Origin: DATAXV01 sp036272915
GTDB taxonomy: Bacteria > Chloroflexota > Dormibacteria > Dormibacterales > Dormibacteraceae
Direction of reading: 5' to 3'
Assembly: GCA_036272915.1 (NCBI GenBank)
Contig: DATAXV010000156.1
Coordinates: forward strand, 1 to 37,403
Length of the DNA: 37,403 nt
How positions within the stretch are numbered: the first letter of the stretch is position 1; the number at the start of each line of letters is the position of its first letter. A model generated the notes under the pieces. The model did not search any database. It worked only from the letters and a program-made list of their open reading frames with translations, and had not been told where the DNA came from. Shown here piece by piece: positions 32,118-37,403 of the stretch. Both the position numbers and the translations under genes were made by a program.

Positions 32118-33422
32118 TCAGCGCGCGCCCAGACGCTCGCGCACCTGGCGGAGGGCGGCCACATCGCCGTGGTCGGCGAGCTCGCGCGCCAGCAGGCGGT
32201 GGACCCGGCCGAGTACGAGGTGATCGCTTCTCTCCCAGCCCCGGTCGAGCACGTCGAGCAGCGTCCCCGCGGCCGCCTCGGGCTCGCCGGACTGGCTCTG
32301 AGCCGCCGCCAGCTGCACCTGGCAGATCGGGCGGAACCAGCCGCCGACGTCGGCGACGGCGACCCGGAAGTGATCGACGGCGGCGCGTGGGTCGCCCAGC
32401 ATCGCCTCGGTCTTGCCCTGGGACACCCGGAGGTAGGTGCCGTCCCAGGGAGCGAAGAAGCCGGTCGGGGCCGCCACCATCTGCGAGTTGGATCGCTCGG
32501 CCCTCTCCAGGTGGCGGCGGGACGCCGCCTCGTTGCCGGCGGCCGCCTCGTGCCAGGCGGAGAGGCTGTGGACCCACATGTCGACGTTGTTGGGGACCCC
32601 CTTCCTCGCCTCCTTCTCGGCCGCTCTCAGCAGCTCCAGCGCCGCCGCGGCGCCGCCGGGAAGGCCCTCGTCCTCGCCGTGCAGGCGGTTGGCGTAAAGG
32701 AGGGACTCGGAAGCGTAGCCCATGATCCCGGCCATCGGCAGGTCGAACGCGCGGCCCAGCTGCCGCGCGTGCTCGCACATGGTCTTCGCCTCACCGAAGT
32801 CGAGCATCCCGTACCAGACGTGCGCCGCCTCGGCCGCGGTCTCGGCCGCCAGCAGGGCCAGCTGCGGCTGCCGTCCGACCGGCGCCGAGTGGATCAGCCG
32901 CTCCAGGGTCTGGAGATGGGTGTGGAGCTGGATCAGCACCAGCCGCGAGCTGATCTCTCCGCGGAGCGCGATGACGCGGTCGGTGAGCCGCCTGAGGTCG
33001 ATGAAGGCGACCTCGTCGATCCGGCCCATGCCGAGCAGGCCGAAGCTCAGCCGCTCGAGGTCGGTCACCGGATCGATGGTCAGGTCCTCGATCCAGGCGC
33101 CCAGCGCCCCGTCCTCGCCAGGCCGCCGCTTCCGGGCCATCGAATTCTCGATCTCGGCCACGGCCGCCGGGGTCAGGACCGGCTCCAGGGCGAGCGCGTC
33201 GGGCGTGACCCGCAGCGTCTCACAGAGCACGTACGCGTACCAGGGCTCGGGGTAGCGATGGCTGTTCTCCCAGGCCGAGATGGTGGCCTTCGGGATCGGC
33301 GCCACCGGCCGGCCCCGGCGTGCCGACTCCGCCGCCATGTGGCGACCGAGCATCGACTGGCTCCAGCCCCTGACCTCTCTACGGTGAGACGTCAGCCGGG
33401 CCCCGAAATCCTCGCAACCCAT
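32118..33422 (-). CDS. XRE-family regulator with TPR-like sensor domain
   Basis: 434 residues. The first about 75 residues are a lambda-repressor-type helix-turn-helix (DFGARLTSHRREVRGWSQSM, then IPKATISAWENSHRYPEPW). The rest is all-helical, with repeated helix pairs of TPR type (ALLAAETAAEAAHVWYGMLD; EARKGVPNNVDMWVHSLSAW), as in regulators of the PlcR or actinobacterial signalling kind that bind peptides or small ligands. It is followed after 2 nt by the alpha/beta hydrolase, so it likely controls that gene. A palindromic operator lies about 65-90 bp upstream. Start ATG at 33422 lacks a good ribosome site. Family of the DNA-binding part sure; ligand unknown. Confidence 0.87.
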   Translation of the reverse strand: MGCEDFGARLTSHRREVRGWSQSMLGRHMAAESARRGRPVAPIPKATISAWENSHRYPEPWYAYVLCETLRVTPDALALEPVLTPAAVAEIENSMARKRRPGEDGALGAWIEDLTIDPVTDLERLSFGLLGMGRIDEVAFIDLRRLTDRVIALRGEISSRLVLIQLHTHLQTLERLIHSAPVGRQPQLALLAAETAAEAAHVWYGMLDFGEAKTMCEHARQLGRAFDLPMAGIMGYASESLLYANRLHGEDEGLPGGAAAALELLRAAEKEARKGVPNNVDMWVHSLSAWHEAAAGNEAASRRHLERAERSNSQMVAAPTGFFAPWDGTYLRVSQGKTEAMLGDPRAAVDHFRVAVADVGGWFRPICQVQLAAAQSQSGEPEAAAGTLLDVLDRGWERSDHLVLGRVHRLLARELADHGDVAALRQVRERLGAR

Positions 33423-33487
33423 GTGTCCACTCCCATGGCCCTACCGCTACCGGCCAAGTATGCGCGACCATCATATCGGTCTGCTTC

Positions 33488-33513
33488 GTTCACGCGTGAA
33501 CCTAGATGTGAAC
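33488..33513. promoter_or_regulatory. Operator-like palindrome upstream of the XRE regulator
   Basis: Perfect 14-bp palindrome GTTCACGCGTGAAC (33488-33501) plus a further half-site GTGAAC (33508-33513), 12 bp apart. On the minus strand TATGAT (33475-33470) is a possible -10; the palindrome covers the -35 position. This fits autoregulation by the XRE protein. The candidate RNA on the plus strand begins about 100 bp to the right, so the site could also control it. Confidence 0.6.
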
Positions 33514-33597
33514 GCTACCGGTCCGCGAGGGGCCTGCTGGTCGTGGTTAGCTTTCCCTGGGGTTTGGACATGACCGCCCCGACGGGAGATGGAGGTT

Positions 33598-33884
33598 CTG
33601 GGCCGGGGGGCCCGGTAACGGTGACATCAGACGCCAGGGGGGTAGCGGATCAGGAGACGCCGCAGTCCGGTACAGGGGGAACACATCCGGACAGCGCAGG
33701 ACGCGGAAGGCCTTGCGCTGGTGGGCAGCGACCGCTGCCCCCCACCTCGTACATACCGTCCCGAGCGGGGGGCGTCAGACCCCGGACGGGACACCAAGAT
33801 CGATTCTCACCCCCGCAGCCATGCACGGTGGGGTTGCCGGGGCTTCGGCCCCGCGCCCCCCGTGCGGCGGGCGGGTTTTCTTTT
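33598..33884 (+). ncRNA. Candidate structured non-coding RNA
   Basis: A protein-free stretch read on the plus strand as a chain of hairpins: CTGGGCC/GGCCCGG (33598-33604, 33609-33615); GTCCGG/CCGGAC (33665-33670, 33687-33692); AGCGCA/TGCGCT (33693-33698, 33714-33719); GGGCAGC/GCTGCCC (33723-33729, 33734-33740); GTCCCG/CGGGAC (33758-33763, 33787-33792) with an inner GGGG/CCCC; GCACGG/CCGTGC (33823-33828, 33860-33865) enclosing CGGGGC-TTCG-GCCCCG; then TTTTCTTTT. No plus-strand gene precedes or follows closely, so the U-tract terminator implies an own transcript. I do not find the marks of RNase P RNA, tmRNA or SRP RNA. The 5' end is uncertain; no clear promoter was found. Confidence 0.5.
33850..33884 (+). 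terminator. Rho-independent terminator of the candidate RNA
   Basis: A GC stem (CCCGC with GCGGG, 33850-33854 with 33871-33875, extended inward past a bulge at 33855) sits directly before TTTTCTTTT (33876-33884). The stem uses the same bases as the upstream TTCG hairpin, so only one of the two can form. The T-tract serves plus-strand transcription only and ends 8 bp before the L,D-transpeptidase stop. Confidence 0.65.
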
Positions 33885-33892
33885 GCCTCCGC

Positions 33893-35245
33893 TCAGCTGG
33901 TCACGATCACTGCCGTGCCCACCTGAGCCCAGGCGTACAGCAGCTGCAGCTGGTCCATGGGTACATGGATGCAGCCGTGGCTGGCCACGGTCAGGTCGTC
34001 CTCGGTCCCCGGACCGTAGGCGGGCTCATACCAGCTGTGGATGAAGTAGTTCGGCATGAACTCCATCGCGTCGTAGACGGTGGTGGACGGGTACCAGCAA
34101 TAGGTCCCCGGCTTGCAGAGCGAGACCATGTAGTAGCTGGGGAACTTGGCCAGCACCTGGTAGCTGCCGGCCGGCGTGGGTAGGGCGGGCTGCCCGGTCG
34201 TCACCAGCGTGCTCAGGTAGGTCGAGGTCCCGTCGCAGGCGACCAGCCGCTGCTGGGAGAGCGATACAAGGATCGTCTTGCCGCTGCCGTTGGCGCTGCA
34301 GCCGGCGGTCCCGGCGGTGAGCCGTTCCAGGTCCGCCTGGCGGAGGCTGGAGAGATCGTTGACCACGCTCTGCAGAGCCTGGACCGACGACGTCAGCTGG
34401 GGGTCGTTGGTAGCCGCCGAGAACTGCTGCTTGGCCTGTGAGGCGAGGCTGGGGTCGTTGCTGGTGCCGGCGTAGGGCAGCAGGCTGGGCAGATCGCCTT
34501 CCAGCTGGGTTCCCTGCCCGTAGAGGTTGAGGCGCTGGGTGAGCGCGCCCGTCGCCGACGAGGCCTGGGTGGAGATCTGGCCGTGCTGGGCCAGCATCTG
34601 CGCGTAGCTCCCCTTCAGGTAGGACTGCAGCGTGGTCAGCGTCGCCGGGCCGGGCGTCACCCAGAGCTTCTCCTGCTGGAGCTTGGCGATCGACTGCTGA
34701 ATCTGGGCCTGGTCGGCGACGACGTCGGCGGGGAGGCCGTTCTGGAGGCCCTTGGCACTGGTCGACAGCTGGTCGCGGGTCGCGTCCAGCTGCTTGGTCT
34801 GGTGGTTCCAGCCCTGGGCCAGGCGCTCGTAGTCGAGCGGCTGGCGGGCCTGGTCGAGCTGGTGCTCCAGGCTGGAGCGGTCGAAGGGCGTCGGCCCGTA
34901 CGCCTGCTCCAGCTCCGACAGCGCGCTCTTCGCCTCCTGGCGGGTGTGATCCAGGACCTCGTCGTAGATCGCGGTCGTGTTCAGCTCCTGCGGCTCCAGG
35001 GGATTGCGGAAGAGCGCTCCCGAGACGATGCCGTAGGGCACCGGGCCGCCGCCGCCGGGCAGGGCGTCGAGCTGGCGCTGGAGCGGCGCGAAGCGAGCGG
35101 CGGGCACTCCCGCCGCCTCCGCCTCGCGCCACTCGGTCTTCAGTGAGTTGAGGCGCTGACCGTAGGCGTAGGCGTCGCCGCCACCGCCGATCGCGGCGAT
35201 CGCGACCAGCGCCACCACCACACCCACCAGCACTCGCCTCAACAT
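33893..35245 (-). CDS. L,D-transpeptidase (YkuD domain) with long helical N-terminal region
   Basis: 450 residues. The N-terminus LRRVLVGVVVALVAIAAIGG is a signal anchor or signal peptide, so the enzyme acts outside the membrane. Residues about 40-310 are mostly helical (EAKSALSELEQAYG, QIQQSIAKLQQEKLW) and could form a coiled spacer through the wall. The C-terminal YkuD domain (about 320-450) begins KTILVSLSQQRLVAC and ends with SHGCIHVPMDQLQLL, where Cys425 is the nucleophile and the S-H-G-C motif is intact. Family enzymes form 3-3 crosslinks in peptidoglycan or attach proteins. AGGGAGG lies 5 nt before the ATG. It follows gltB on the same strand after 73 nt. Family sure. Confidence 0.93.
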   Translation of the reverse strand: MLRRVLVGVVVALVAIAAIGGGGDAYAYGQRLNSLKTEWREAEAAGVPAARFAPLQRQLDALPGGGGPVPYGIVSGALFRNPLEPQELNTTAIYDEVLDHTRQEAKSALSELEQAYGPTPFDRSSLEHQLDQARQPLDYERLAQGWNHQTKQLDATRDQLSTSAKGLQNGLPADVVADQAQIQQSIAKLQQEKLWVTPGPATLTTLQSYLKGSYAQMLAQHGQISTQASSATGALTQRLNLYGQGTQLEGDLPSLLPYAGTSNDPSLASQAKQQFSAATNDPQLTSSVQALQSVVNDLSSLRQADLERLTAGTAGCSANGSGKTILVSLSQQRLVACDGTSTYLSTLVTTGQPALPTPAGSYQVLAKFPSYYMVSLCKPGTYCWYPSTTVYDAMEFMPNYFIHSWYEPAYGPGTEDDLTVASHGCIHVPMDQLQLLYAWAQVGTAVIVTS

Positions 35246-35318
35246 GGGCCCCTCCCTCGATGGCGTCTCATGTACACCGTAAACGCCCGCGGACCCACAT
35301 CTGGTTTCGCCGAGTTGG

Positions 35319-37403
<2,085 letters not shown>

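Noticed and set aside
33598..33884. RNase P RNA, tmRNA or SRP RNA as identity of the candidate RNA
   Set aside because: The conserved core sequences of these RNAs that I know are not present.

Overview
The window is very GC-rich, bacterial and gene-dense. Many genes start with GTG or TTG. Several -10-like boxes lie only 6-8 nt from a start codon, which suggests leaderless mRNAs. With an HspR-like MerR protein, two valyl-tRNA synthetases of different types and a Tat-exported phosphatase, this points to a high-GC, probably monoderm lineage of the Actinobacteriota / Chloroflexota / Dormibacterota kind. The assignment is an inference, since no rRNA or other marker is present. No tRNA, rRNA, CRISPR array, insertion sequence or phage gene was seen.

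Layout. 1-3191: 5' part of a peptidase E-like gene (minus), a small unknown gene with a strong terminator, then a TetR regulator overlapping an FAD monooxygenase behind an operator-like inverted repeat. 3378-8453: two tandem valS genes of different types, 3 nt apart. 8540-10297: purple acid phosphatase-like exported enzyme. 10575-11411 (minus): ArsR-type helix-turn-helix fused to an ArsN1-like acetyltransferase. 11668-15848: four overlapping or abutting membrane genes that look like a degenerate complex I / hydrogenase-4 membrane arm without catalytic subunits. 15863-19521: the conserved rplU-rpmA-obgE-nadD-rsfS block, interrupted by a minus-strand VapC-like PIN gene. 19604-21467: single-domain receiver, HspR-like MerR regulator and GT4 glycosyltransferase, tightly packed. 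21550-24140: cell-surface GH2 glycosidase with a C-terminal membrane anchor, overlapping a small membrane protein. 24186-24719: glutathione peroxidase. 30100 down to 24744 (minus): an amine-utilisation-like operon made of a 46-aa membrane protein, an APC permease, a copper amine oxidase, an alpha/beta hydrolase and an SDR. 30523-30807: small charged protein. 33422 down to 30862 (minus): XRE-type regulator with a coupled alpha/beta hydrolase. 33598-33884 (plus): gene-free stretch full of hairpins and ending in a U-tract, a candidate non-coding RNA. 35245-33893 (minus): L,D-transpeptidase. 37403-35319 (minus): C-terminal part of glutamate synthase large subunit, cut by the window edge.

How parts fit. 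The amine operon would import an amine and oxidise it to aldehyde, ammonia and peroxide; the adjacent SDR could act on the aldehyde. The peroxidase at the operon's end is convergent, so a link to peroxide removal is only suggestive. The most unusual items are the membrane module whose two antiporter-like subunits lack the expected lysine, the hairpin-rich candidate RNA, the tandem valS pair, the ArsR-acetyltransferase fusion, the unlisted 46-aa membrane gene, and a PIN-toxin gene without a standard start codon.
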